A DNA stretch of 30,511 nt from Ectocarpus siliculosus (Eukaryota > Sar > Phaeophyceae > Ectocarpales > Ectocarpaceae). The notes beneath the pieces are model-generated. The model did no database searches. It was not told the origin of the DNA and saw only the letters and a list, made by a program, of their open reading frames with translations. Both the position numbers and the translations under genes were made by a program. The stretch is taken from assembly GCA_000310025.1 (NCBI GenBank), contig FN649741.1:7421926-7452436 (forward strand), written 5' to 3'. Positions 10,601 to 21,165 of this stretch are shown in pieces; the first letter of the stretch is position 1; every line of letters begins with the position of its first letter.

Positions 10601-13600
10601 TATGGGACGGGAGTGTGCCTTTGGGGGGGGGTTCTGGCACCTGCGTTTTGTGTTCAGCCCTCGGCGAGCCGGTGGCGAGACAATATGCTGACTCGAAGGG
10701 AAGCACGATACCATGGTCTTTGTACCGTAGGTTGCTTAAGATACCACACCCCCTGGAACGATTTTCAAAGCTCGGTTGCTCTACGACGATTGGGGATGTC
10801 GCAATCAAATGTTACGTTTTCGGGAAGCCTCCCGACGAGACAGTTCCAACGCCGCCATGTTCGGCACCGTCGCTATATAATAGCTTGTTTTTCCTGCAAA
10901 GTAATCGAGCTCTATATACCGGTCAAGGGAGTGTGGTATCTTATGCAACCTAGGGTTATGTACCATTGCTTTTGTCGAGTTTTTCTTGTTTTTCTGACAC
11001 AGCAGCAAAAGGTAGCCTGAAGGGAAGTATGTGGTGGCCGGGGTAGTGGCATGCGGGCTTATTGTTTTGCTCGCGAGGAAGCAGCGAAACGTCAAAAGTC
11101 GCCGTTTTTTCGCAGCCCCAAGAGACGTTCGGGCACCCGAGCCAATCAAATGGCACCGCTGCCCCCTCTTCCTGGCTACAGTACTGTAGCGCCGACGTTT
11201 TTTGTCTTACCCCAAAACTGAAATTTAATACTTTTGTTTTCTTACGAAAACACACCAAATTCGTCTCTTCCGCCTCCTCCACAGATACGAGTCTGGGATA
11301 AACTTGCAAACTTTTTCATAGAATTGTGCGATGACCAACCTGTATTGCTACCGTTCCCCGAGCAGCGATATCTTCTCTGTGGGTAACAAGCTACTTTATT
11401 TTTGTCTTGCCCGAACCCAATGATACATAACTGCAGCGAACTTAGTTTGGATGGTTGGCAGCTGAAACAACAACGGAGATGGCTCCTCCAGGGATGCTTA
11501 CCCTCAGCTGAGATGAACAGCAGTCGATGGCCCCAAGGTCAGGCGGGCAGGCATCGCGAAAAACAGCAGCCGCTCGTGTCACGCATTCCCGCCGTGCACA
11601 AAGCTTCTTTCCGTGAAGAGGGTATCGCTCGAGTGCCTTTGCTGCAGAGTCTGTCTCAAATGATTCCTCGCAATACACACACACATTTCATTCGTCAGCC
11701 GGGTAGCGCTGTCTATGCTAGTATTGAAGCCACACACACGTACTGTCGCGTTTTTTATCCCGCTGCTGTACAACCTATTTAGTGTCCTTTCTGTGGTCGG
11801 CCGGTTAGCACGGTCAATGGTATGCAAAGATACACACACGCACAAAGGCACACCACCACCAATATTTTTTAGTTTCTTTTTTAGGTAAGTTAGCCTGTGA
11901 CCACGGGAATCCCTCGGGTAAGTGTTTGATCAGTACGGACAGATAATGGTACTGGGTAGAGAGATCGGAACGGTTTTTTATTGTGAAGACAGCAAGTAAC
12001 AACAACGACAACACCCTGGTTTATCGCCGTCTTTCCCTAAATACAGATGGAGCTCTCAGGCGCAGGCCTGTCCGCCAAGAGGGTGTCGGATGAGATGGTA
12101 GAGCTAACCTGGAAGACAGGAAACGAGGAGGGAAACATCGGTTTCATCGTCAGCAGGCGGGCCGCTAAGACGGACGAGTGGCAGGAGATCGCATCGTACA
12201 AAGACTTCCCCCCACTCAACTCCAAGGGGTGAGTGAATCGGTGAACAAACGGCAGGTCGGGGTCCGCGGAAATCTGCTTGCGATTTCCCGGTGAAGGTGG
12301 TGGTGCGTTTAGACCCCCGCGGTATTAACAAGGTGCCAAAAATAATAATAACAAAAAATCGAGCTGCGATTGGTCGAAGACCAAAAGGTAATGCCGTTCA
12401 GGTTTTCCGGCAGAGTTCACTTTTTATTTCCTGAAAATGAAGAAACAAAAGTTGTCGAAATAAAAAAGAACATAAAAGATCAAATTCATTACTTTTTTCC
12501 CGGCCAACAGGGCCGATTTTGATTTTGATTTTTGGCGCTTCGTTAAAAACAGGTCCTTAGAGCCGTTGTTGGGCTTCCGTGGAGGGGTTGTTGTCTGTGA
12601 ATGGGGCCCCGTGTGTCATCAGGGTTCCCACCCGAATGATTGTGGTTGTGTGATGTCGAGGTATTTGACGTCAAGGCAGGCAAGCTGTTCCATACTACTT
12701 CCTCGGGAGAACGAGGAGTCTTTGCGACCGAAAGAGCAGAAGGCAGGGAGGGAGGGCTCAGCCCGTATGCGTAGTTCGATGATGACCAACGCACGAGAGG
12801 GTTTGCAGAATCTGCCGGCAAAATTGTTCTGTATGAGATGACAACCGACGAGTACCAAATTGGCGCGCTTGTTCTGCTGTGTTTATTGACGGGCGCGCGT
12901 GTTTCGGCGGTGCAACCCCCCCCCGCTTGTTTGCGTTAAATATGTTTTGATTGTTTTATTTCGAAAAGAGCGAGGTACACCCTAAAACGAGTCCCGAACC
13001 TTCCATGGTGCAACGCGTAATAAAACGAGAAGTGGCTAACGGATTTTAGTTTTTATGACACCTATGATATTTATTTGAGCATATACTTGAGTTGCTTGCG
13101 TCAAGGTTCTCGCAACCGAAAACACAACCTGTGGTTTACGGAGTGTGGAGTGCACGCCGGGTGTCCCACCCTTGCGAGAAGGAACCACGAGGGTACCAGA
13201 AGAGAGTGCCAGAGCGTCTGCAAGGCACTGTACCGCACAAGACGGAGAGCGCCGAATGGCCTAGCCAGCAGGTGTCGAAATGCATCCGTGCTCTCTGTGG
13301 CTCGCCCGTGGCAGCGCCTCAACCTCATGGTCTTATCTGGCGCAGCCACCACATCTGTGGGTCATCATGCTATGGCGGTATTCACCCCTGTCCTTCGCCT
13401 TGCTTACTGGTGGCGTCGGGGTCCTGACGTGCGTTTCGTCCCCACCCTTTTTTTTTTTCTTGTTTTATTGCCGGTGAGACAGGCCGGGGGGCGGCATCTA
13501 CACTTACGCAGACGACAACGTTGACTTGGGGACATGGGTGTACAGGATATCCGACATCAGCAAGTGAGATAAGACCTACCGGGTACTGTTGGTTGTTAAT

Positions 13601-14982
13601 GTTGATGTCATTGCTGTTGTTGTTGTTCTTCTTCTTCTTAACTTTGGCGTTGGCATACTCGTGGATCTTATTGCTGATGCAGTTGCTGCTGTTTTATGTT
13701 CAGGTGATGATGACATATCCGACATCAGCAAGCGAGAACTACCGTGTATTGCTGTTGTTGCTGCTTGCTGTTGTTGTCGTTGTGGTTGGTAGTGTTGATG
13801 TCGCTGCTGTTGTTCTTGTTGACGTTGACGTTGGCATGGTCGTGGGTGTTACTCCTGATGCAGTTGCTGCTGTGTTTGTTACGTGGTTATGGCATTGGTG
13901 GTAACATTCTCGCACCTTTGTGCTGCCTTCGTTGTTGCTTCTCCAGTTGGTGATTGATGCACCGAAAGTATTAGCCATCAAGCGGTCGTTTCTCCCTCAT
14001 GGTGCGTTTTTCCACGCCGCCCTCACTCTCATCCGTGTCCATCCATCCTCTCGCAGGAGCGGTGTAAAGAGCGACCTTTGCCAGACGCTGATCGAGTTGC
14101 AGAGCGGCGCCGACGAGTTGCAGGTGAGAAACTCTAGTGGCCCCACACGCGTGCGGGAGGAGAGAGAGGTGGCGGGCTTAGTTTCTGCCTGCCTTGAGTG
14201 ATTGTGTTGTATGGGTGCTACGTTCGGGAGGGAGAGCGGGAGATCCATTCGTCCGGGGGGGGCGTAGACTCTTTGTGTTGTGCATGCCTTAGCGGCAAGA
14301 CCATTGACCACGCGCCCTCGAGAGAGGGGGGGGGGGGGTACTACCCCCGATGAACATGGCAGGCTAGAGGCGGTCTGACACTAACATCGGCTAGAGGCTG
14401 GTGGTAACGGCCGAGGTGTGCTGGAGCGATGAGGGCGGCGGGCGCGGGGGGGCCGTGATTGTCTGGAGGGTTTTGACGTCATGCTTTTGAATGTCCTTTC
14501 GCCATCAAGGCTACGCCGCATCTGGGACAGCAGTCCCGACCACCGTCTTACAGTACTTGGATTTCTTCGGATATGGTTTTGCGCTCGAAGTCAACCTCGC
14601 AACCTCCCAATGCCAACCCGTCGGTAGAATAACGCGAACCGGTTATCTCGTACAAGGTTGACCGAGACGGTTTCGTATTCTGCAGTAAGCGTGAGCTTTC
14701 CAGCACAGCTGGGTCGACATACCCCGCTGCTTGGGATGTGTCCTTGCTACCGCTGCTGTGTTTCGGCGGTGTTTGGGTCTCGCCCCGTGCCGGGCCTGAC
14801 TGTGTTGGCATGGCACTACGTAGCTCATCTCTTTCTCCCTTCTCCCCCTTGCGCTTGCGGCCCCCTTGCTCTCGCTACCGCTGCTGCTCCCGCCACAGAC
14901 GAAGATCGGCGTAGCAGGTCTCGCCATCGTGCTGATCGCGGCGGCCGCGGCAGGAACGTTCATCGACCCCTTCGCATCGTAG
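7635..14982 (+). CDS. Plastid-targeted FN3-like protein with C-terminal membrane helix (7 exons, 268 aa)
   Basis: Exons 7635-7766, 9496-9657, 10465-10563, 12047-12228, 13483-13563, 14057-14123 and 14899-14982 join with phases 0, 0, 0, 2, 2, 0. Introns are GT-AG; the donor after exon 2 (GTGCCT) is weak. Residues 1-44 are a signal peptide followed by KAFVAP, then a basic Ser/Thr transit segment, so plastid targeting is expected. A soluble part follows with KPPAWMFNDDGVAYAPWMVD and a helical stretch (NLAKVAASIEARKEKEA). Exons 4-6 form a beta-sandwich resembling fibronectin type III: VELTWKTG, GFIVSRRAAKTDEW, GIYTYADDNVDLGTWVYRIS and SDLCQTLIELQ. The last exon encodes a 15-20 residue membrane helix (GVAGLAIVLIAAAAAGTFI) with a very short tail, DPFAS. 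The likely location is the thylakoid or an envelope membrane, with the FN3-like part exposed. I do not recognise a named family. Confidence 0.8.
8619..8854. repeat. Dispersed 48 bp direct repeat pair
   Basis: Copies at 8619-8666 and 8807-8854 both read TAGCCGTT, a variable base, then GACCATTGACCTCG, ATCCCTAC and GGACGGAGC, with a few differences. They are offset by 188 bp inside the 1729 bp first intron of the FN3-like gene. The core AAGACCATTGACCACG also occurs near 14295, in a later intron of the same gene. Confidence 0.75.
10724..10956 (-). mobile_element. MITE-like inverted-repeat element, copy 1
   Basis: The ends are imperfect inverted repeats of roughly 55 bp: AGGTTGCTTAAGATACCACA on the left against the reverse complement of TGTGGTATCTTATGCAACCT on the right. 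The interior, read on the minus strand, contains GGCGGCGTTGGAACTGTCTC, nearly identical to the interior of the element at 27787-28009. The two are therefore copies of one family in opposite orientation. It is about 230 bp long, encodes no transposase and sits in intron 3 of the FN3-like gene. A target-site duplication was not clearly identified. Confidence 0.75.
11285..11341 (+). other. Possible extra small exon in the FN3-like gene
   Basis: A strong acceptor (CTTCCGCCTCCTCCACAG) is followed by 57 bp open in phase 0, encoding 19 residues (IRVWDKLANFFIELCDDQP), and a GT at 11342 (GTATTG, weak donor). It could be inserted between exons 3 and 4 without changing the frame. The weak donor and lack of a second line of evidence keep this tentative. 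Confidence 0.2.
13545..13880 (+). repeat. Tandem duplication of about 168 bp that copies an exon end and its 5' splice site
   Basis: Unit 1 starts at 13545 and unit 2 near 13713. Both begin with ATATCCGACATCAGCAAG, followed by GTT/GCT-rich sequence with shared islands TTGATGTC, CGTTGGCAT and CTGATGCAGTTGCTGCTGT. In unit 1 this is the last part of exon 5 (13483-13563) and its donor AA|GTGAGA. In unit 2 the corresponding donor is AA|GCGAGA. Most of the duplication is therefore in the intron, as trinucleotide-rich sequence. Confidence 0.8.
14326..14338. repeat. G homopolymer, 13 nt
   Basis: A run of 13 G follows a GAGAGA stretch in the last intron of the FN3-like gene. Its exact length is likely to be unstable or misread in sequencing. 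Confidence 0.9.
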
Positions 14983-17900
14983 ATCTCGTAGAACAAACCG
15001 TCGCGTAGTTAGGACGTGCGTGTCGCTATGCCTTCGGTGTGAAGCTGCCTTTATTTAGCGCCATATTGAGTGATCGCAGCCGCTGCATATGGTGTGTGTG
15101 GCGTATGGAGGGCGATGGACAGCGATGGACCGGTTGTAGGGAGCCTCGGGGTAGCACGCTGGCAGGAGCGGAGGGACTTTGAAAAAGTCTTCTTGTTGGA
15201 CCGCTACGCGGGCGGGAGTTGGACCGCGTCGGTATGTATCATGCCGTGGTGTCCTTATTACGCGGTGCTGCTTGGCGTGCAGGCAGATGCGTTTTTTTCA
15301 TGAAAACCCATTTTCCTGTTGCTCGCAGGAGTAGACAGCACGTGCGCGCCGTTTGTTGTGGGGCCTCTCTTATCTCGGGGTTGAGTTCTTGTGCTAATAT
15401 GGCGAAAACGTGTATGAGGGGGAAGACCCGATTGGCCGGCGGTTTCACGCAGGAATGTCATGATAGAGAGCGAGACGTAGCCGCGGGCACAGAGGTGATT
15501 TAGTAAATAACAACTGAGGGTGTTTGGCGCACGTTACACTCCATCGTCTTGTTAGTGTGGGTGATAACAGCGGCGAAATTGAGCATTACGTAGTACGCTG
15601 GTGTTGCTGAATACATAGCCCTCGTCAATTTCGATTGCCCCGAAATTATTAGAGCCTTTTAAAGACGAGGGGGGTGATACATACATAGGTCTGTTTGGTA
15701 AGGACGGGCGGGGGGATCGAGTTGTCCTTCGCCCACGAAGAGAAGCAGCGACCACTTGGTTTTCCTCCCAATGAATTTAATGTCACAGCAGTATGTTGAT
15801 CACTGGGAAATGACACATGCGCTTCGAAGGGCACGTTGTATGCTATGCATAGGAGGGGTGAGGGACCCTACGCGCGGGTTGCTGCTACCAATCGGTTGGC
15901 TCCCGCGTCTTGCCTGGCATACCCCGTTCCTGCCTGGGATGCTTTGTTCTACATGGAAGGTTGTCATGAGAGAAGGAGCTGGCCTTCATCTGGCGTCGTC
16001 ATCTTGCGATATGGATGTAGGGAAAAGGAAATGCACCCCGCCGGTGTTGGTGTGTGTGCGCGCGCGTTTTCGGCTCACTTACCTACTATTCTGGCGCCAG
16101 CCTTAACTTTCGGTGTAGATTTTAGGTACGATTGGGAAAACAATTTCAATGTGAACAAAGTCGAGATTCTGGCGTTCTTCACCAAGGGCGTGGAATCTCC
16201 CAGCTTTTCGCTATCCCCGCCCAACACAATGAGGACAACTCCCAGACAAAGGTTGCGTCTCTGCCCGCAATCCTTAACAACGGATGTTTGTCACGAGCTC
16301 AAGTAGTGCCGGAGCAACAACAATAGCAGACGTGTGGTGATGCCGCAAGCTCACCGCACGGAATTACGTACATCACCCACGGTGTCGAGTGCCGTACCGA
16401 GTAAAATAAAGGGTGGGTATGGTTGGCAGTCTTCACGTACGTGCGGATACCTTTTTTGTTTCGAGGTTGCCATGTATTCTCTTGGTGTATGGCTTGGTGC
16501 CACTAACCCAATTCGGTACATTTCCGAATCCCCGACCTGTAGGTGGGACAACGAGCTTGTCTTGTACTTTTCCCTCTCTGGCTTCGGTTGATGAGGAGGA
16601 AGCCCTTGCGGGCGGAGACTCTTAAGAAAAGACGCAAAATCACAAAGGATTGTGCGTATGACAGCTTCTTGCCCGTGACAAGGTAGAGTCCAACCATTCA
16701 CAACAGGTTTGTGTGTATTGATAAGTTTAGTCGCGGACCAGCATTCGGCCGCGATGAAGCTGCTTTACTTTTCGTAGGTCATCATCAAGCTCGCCAACCA
16801 ATGACCTACTACATGCCTTGGAAGCCTGGTTTACGCTTGCTCCCCCCCCCTCCTCTCAATGACTCCGAAAATTGCGACTCTTAGACTGGTAAAAAGCAGA
16901 AACAAACGCCGACCTTCTCTTCTTCTGTCCCGATATCGAAATGGGCTCCAACGCTGCTCACCTTTGTTTTCTTCAAGCCAGACTGCGACGTACAAACGGC
17001 ATCAGGGATTCATTACTGCTCTTTCCAAACAAGCTTTTACATTGCAACCCCCGTCGCCTGTGACCCTCCTGCTCTTCGACCCCTGTCCAAGAGGAACGCA
17101 GAGTATGTCGACCTGCTGCCTAAAAAATCGTACCCACCCCCCCAAATTGAATTAACAAACTATTGTTCCCCAAGAAAAAGGACGGATCACTACGCAGCTG
17201 ATCGCGTGCATGCAGTAGCCCGTGCGTGCATGTGTATGTGGCGGCGGTGTATGGCTTTCAATTCTCGCATCCCATTTACGCCTCTTGATACACTGTCGTT
17301 CCCAGTGGGAGGGGCTCCGTCCCCGATATCCTGAATACAGCAAAGTCTCCGAAGCCTACTACATTGTAATAACCCTCAGACACATAGATAGTGGTGTGTG
17401 CCTAAAAACTGGGACCGCCCAACAGGGAGATCTAGTCTAAGTGTAAAACGCTAGGCGTACGCCAACGAAGCCATCGAAAAAAATGTACTGTACCATACAT
17501 CAGTCGCACTCCACAACCTCTTTCCAAGATGACTTTTACTTACTTTCGGAAAATCTGCCGGTGTCACTATGTCCATGTACTTTTAGGCAAACAGAAATTT
17601 ACGCTGACGTGACAAACGGTATGAATCAAGACTTGCGTAGACTGCTTTCGCATACACCACAACTATAAGGGGCGGAACTTTGAACATTTCGACGTTAAAT
17701 TGAGCCAAGGGCGCCCGCTCACTACGAATCGCAAGGCAGTGCGCATGAGAATACAATTTTGCGGCTGAACCACAACCTTGAGTCCCTTCGAGCACACGAT
17801 ACACATACGACACGATACATTCAAGACAAGCCGGCACATATATGAAGAACCCTCGCGTAGTGCCCTACATTTTCCCCAGAGAAATCAACCCATCCTACAG

Positions 17901-18329
17901 CTGTACACCGCCACGTTGAAAGTAGAGACAAACAACGACGAAAACTCCATGCACCCACCGGGGGGGGCGGCAACATCAAGCTGGCCGGCTAAGAGAAAAA
18001 CAAAAACAAAAACAAAGACACGTGGAATGAATGTCGTCTCGGGCTGGGCGGCAAACAGAAAAGGCCAACTTGCGTTTTCAGGAACCGGACAAGCATACGG
18101 CCGTCTACACGGACGGTACAGACCTTCACCTCACGTCCTGTAGGAAAGAAACGCGGATCAACAATTATGGAGAGGACAGGACCCCCTAAATTCAGTACGA
18201 ATTCGACCAACACCATTGAAGCGAAGGAATAACCTTACGGCATCCCATCGACTTAGCAAAGGCGTGTATATCGGAAGGAGCTAGCTCCACGGCTACCAGC
18301 GTGTAGATGATGTGGTGCAACACTCGCTC
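14983..18329. other. No gene recognised (3.3 kb between convergent genes)
   Basis: The FN3-like gene (plus) ends at 14982 and the homeodomain-like gene (minus) ends at 18330, so this is a convergent interval holding both 3' ends. Open frames are short and lack domains. The stretch near 16108-16190 on the plus strand reads in a protein-like way (DFRYDWENNFNVNKVEILAF) after a possible TAG acceptor, but I could not extend it. A run of AAAAAC repeats lies at about 17995-18020. Confidence 0.5.
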
Positions 18330-20683
18330 TTAGGACTTAGTCCCGCGACGCATGGCGTTGTTGGTGTTGCTCCTGCTGCTTCTGCGCGCCCGCAGACTGC
18401 TTGCACGAGTGCTGGCAACGTCGACGGTCTGCTGCTGAGCCTCGCGCCTGTGGGGAAGTAGATCAACGTATTATCATAAGGCCCAGTTGGATTCGGGGCA
18501 CGGTACTAAAAGCTTTGAAGATGATGATGGATACGCGGGTTTGACGATTGTCTGACAGCAGTCTTTCGGTGAGTCGTTTTGCCGGCAGGCAACAATCCGT
18601 TAACAGACGACGAAAGAGCGGCTTGTGAAGCTGCAATGACGATCATGAAGGAGAGAGATTGCGGTTTGGAGTAAAAAACAGACGCATTTGGGTGTTCGCG
18701 TGTATTCCTATGATCCTTGCTCCTGTCGAGCCCGCCTCAGAGCCGTTCCCTAAATCATCCTTGCCCAACCGCTCTTCACTCAATTGAGTAAGCATGTCCA
18801 ATGAAAACGTAAGCACCTGGCGATCTCGAGAACAGAAGGTTTTCCCCTCTTGGAAGGCGTGCCTCCGCCGCCGCTTCTAGGGGAAGAAGCAGCCGCCGCC
18901 GCTGCCGCCGCCGCTCGCTTCGTCGGCGCAGATTTCGGAGAGCCGACGCGCACGGACGCGGTCCTGTTGTTCCTGCCGCGCGTCCGCATGGGAGACTCGG
19001 GCGGAGATGATGGTAGAACCGACGCCGCCGCCGACCTTCCGGATGGAGACGACGGTGCCGCGCGCTTCGCTGCGCGCGCGGGCGAGCCGCGGCCGCCCAC
19101 CGTGCCCGGCCTCGCCGCCGCGCCGCGCTTGATTGGCGTCGATCTCGGGGATACCGGCGGCTTCTTGGTCGACGGAGCGGTGGTGGCAGCTGCTGCTGCT
19201 GCTGCTGCTGCTGCCCGCTTGCTTGGGACAGGTATTCGAGAGCTCTTCTTCGCCCTGGAAGAGGGTTGCTTGCCTGCTTCCGGTTGCTGTTTGGTGTCAG
19301 CAGCAGCAGCAGCCGCAATGGAAGCGCGGCGAGTCGAGGGCCGCGTTAGGCGCGACTGCGCCGCGCGGCGGGGCGTCGGCGAGCTCGGCGGAGCACCGCT
19401 GCCGTTGTTGTCGGAGGAGGAGGCGTTTTCACGGTCCAGCTCTCGTGCCCGTTTGATGTTCTTGAACTGCCGTCTGATGTCAGCGGGCTGGCAGTTCAAT
19501 TCCAGCGGGGTTGAGAGCAGCGGAGAGCAAGGAGCGCGGCGGCATCGAAGGTCAGGCGGGTTGAATCGAGAGAGAGAGAGAAAATATTGCCGAACACGCA
19601 ACGGGAAGAAGAGGACACAGCTTTCGTGCTGGCCATCGTGACGTGTGCCGCACCTACACCACGTGTTCGCGTCGCCACCGTGCAAAGGACACTTGATCGG
19701 TGCGTGGCAGAACGAAGCGTGCGGTTTCGAACGGCGGCGGACCCCGGGAAAGCCGTTCCGTAACAGATAAAAGTGTGCCGGCTACAGGTTCTGTGCATCG
19801 TCGCAAGCACGAACATACAAGTGTACCGTCGAGCTGCTGTGCTGGCCCAAAAATAAAAGGGCAGTGCTCAAGTCCTGTGGGATGGATGAGGGTTCGAGAG
19901 AGAACGCAACGTTATGTCCTACGCATGGAGAGCGTACTACTGTACCGAGGTGGACGCGGGGTAGACTACCCTCTTTTCGGAATATCGTAAAAAAAAAAAA
20001 ACAGCTTGAAAACTACCTGTAGCGCCGGGCGTCCTTGCGCGATTCGGTTGCTGTCCGCGTTTAGCGGCACCGACTAACCACTGCCTCGAGAAAACCACAC
20101 CAACACTCACCGACAGATCGCACTCCTGGACTGCCTTGCTCTCGATGCCGCGCGACGGCACCACCCCGTTGTAGACGTCGTACAACACCTCGCAGAGAGC
20201 AAGCTGTTGGGGAGTGAGAATCATCACCTTCCCCGGCCGCGACGAACGGTTAGCCGAAGCGGGAGACGATGCACGGCGAGCCAATCTGCGGCTTCCCGGC
20301 GGGCTGACACCGTGCCCTCGGGTGCTGTACCGCGATTGAACCACGGGTGAAGACCGGCGGTCGGTCGCTGCTGATACCGTCCCTGCACTGCCGCCCGCGG
20401 CGAGAGTCGTTGTTGCTTGACACGTCTTGCTGGGCTTGCGCCTACACCACCATGTCGCGGCAACAAGACACACGACGACGGCACCAACAACAGCGATCAC
20501 CGCCGGGTCAAGAGGATTGATGTCGAAAATCAACCCCACCGCTTCCTCGTTTGGCGGGGTAGGGTCCACCGCCTGCGCGAACAAGAGCTCATTTGTCTTT
20601 GCTCCCATCAGGGCAATATCCCCAGCCGCCGTTTGCCCACTACCGCCGCCGTCGTCTGAAACCGGATTCAAATCGGCGTCCAT
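18330..20683 (-). CDS. Single-pass membrane protein with homeodomain-like region and basic H1-like tail (3 exons, 453 aa)
   Basis: Minus-strand exons 20683-20111, 19487-18817 and 18447-18330; GT-AG introns, phases 0 and 2 agree, stop TAA at 18332-18330. Residues 1-57 are acidic, without a classical N-terminal signal peptide. One membrane helix follows at about 58-80 (AVIAVVGAVVVCLVAATWWC) with basic CRRKPSK after it, which suggests an N-out, C-in anchor. A Ser/Arg-rich linker leads to a region at about 154-206 resembling a homeodomain: LTPQQLALCEVLYDVY (helix 1), ESKAVQECDLSPADI (turn region) and IRRQFKNIKRARELD (helix 3). In helix 3 the positions equal to Phe49 and Asn51 are kept, Arg53 is Lys and Trp48 is Gln. 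The remaining 240 residues are Ala/Ser/Pro/Lys/Arg-rich with SP/TP-basic motifs and poly-Ala blocks, as in linker-histone tails. Inferred role: membrane-tethered DNA-binding regulator. The homeodomain call is by eye only. Confidence 0.68.
18880..19320. repeat. GCN trinucleotide blocks encoding poly-alanine
   Basis: Three GCC/GCT/GCA blocks (about 18889-18918, 19187-19215 and 19300-19317) lie in exon 2 of the homeodomain-like gene and give minus-strand alanine runs of 6 to 10, two of them after the repeated motif KRAAAA. They are candidates for length polymorphism. Confidence 0.8.
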
Positions 20684-21165
20684 GACAATTTCTCGGGATG
20701 GAGCACACCAACAGCAGCTTCACTCTTCCCTCTTGTTCCACAGGGATGGACCGGTGGTCTGGGACTGTCGTCGGTGTTTCCCGGGGTAGAGAGGGAGGAA
20801 GAAATAGTGGATTTGAGAGAGAAAGAGAGAGGCCTCAAGCCGCGGTCGCGCGAGCGGGCGAGCCAACGTCTTGTGGCAAAAAAAAAAAAACGAGTCTACC
20901 AAAGTCTACGGAGAACACGGAGACGGAGAACTCCGCAGCAATCTCGCAATCTCCTTTTCACATCCCTTGTACCTCGCTCCTCACTCTCGCCCGCTGGCTC
21001 CCTCCCTCTTCCCATTCTCCCCCCTGGTGCTGCTGGAAGCCGTGTTTGTCATCTTGCGCTCAAGGGTTTTTATATATCATCACCTGTGGTCGGGTTCTTG
21101 GCAATGCCTGCCGCAGTCGGTAACACAACACGCCGGCGGCACCAGCAGCAGGAACCAGGGGGACG
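20684..21165. promoter_or_regulatory. Divergent promoter region with a TATA-like element
   Basis: This 482 bp interval separates start codons on opposite strands (20683 minus, 21166 plus). A TATA-like TTTTTATATATC lies at 21067-21078, about 90 bp before the plus-strand ATG, a plausible distance for a core promoter plus short leader. A 13 nt A-run lies at about 20879-20891. Function is inferred from position. Confidence 0.4.

Noticed and set aside
18780-18816. Unspliced end of the homeodomain-like protein (stop near 18780)
   Set aside because: Reading through is possible, but the donor at 18816 and the phase-2 acceptor at 18448 give a longer basic tail that continues in character; the spliced version is preferred.
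18850-19641. 263-codon plus-strand open frame rich in Ala/Gly/Asp
   Set aside because: It mirrors exon 2 of the minus-strand homeodomain-like gene; GC-rich GCN repeats keep several frames open.
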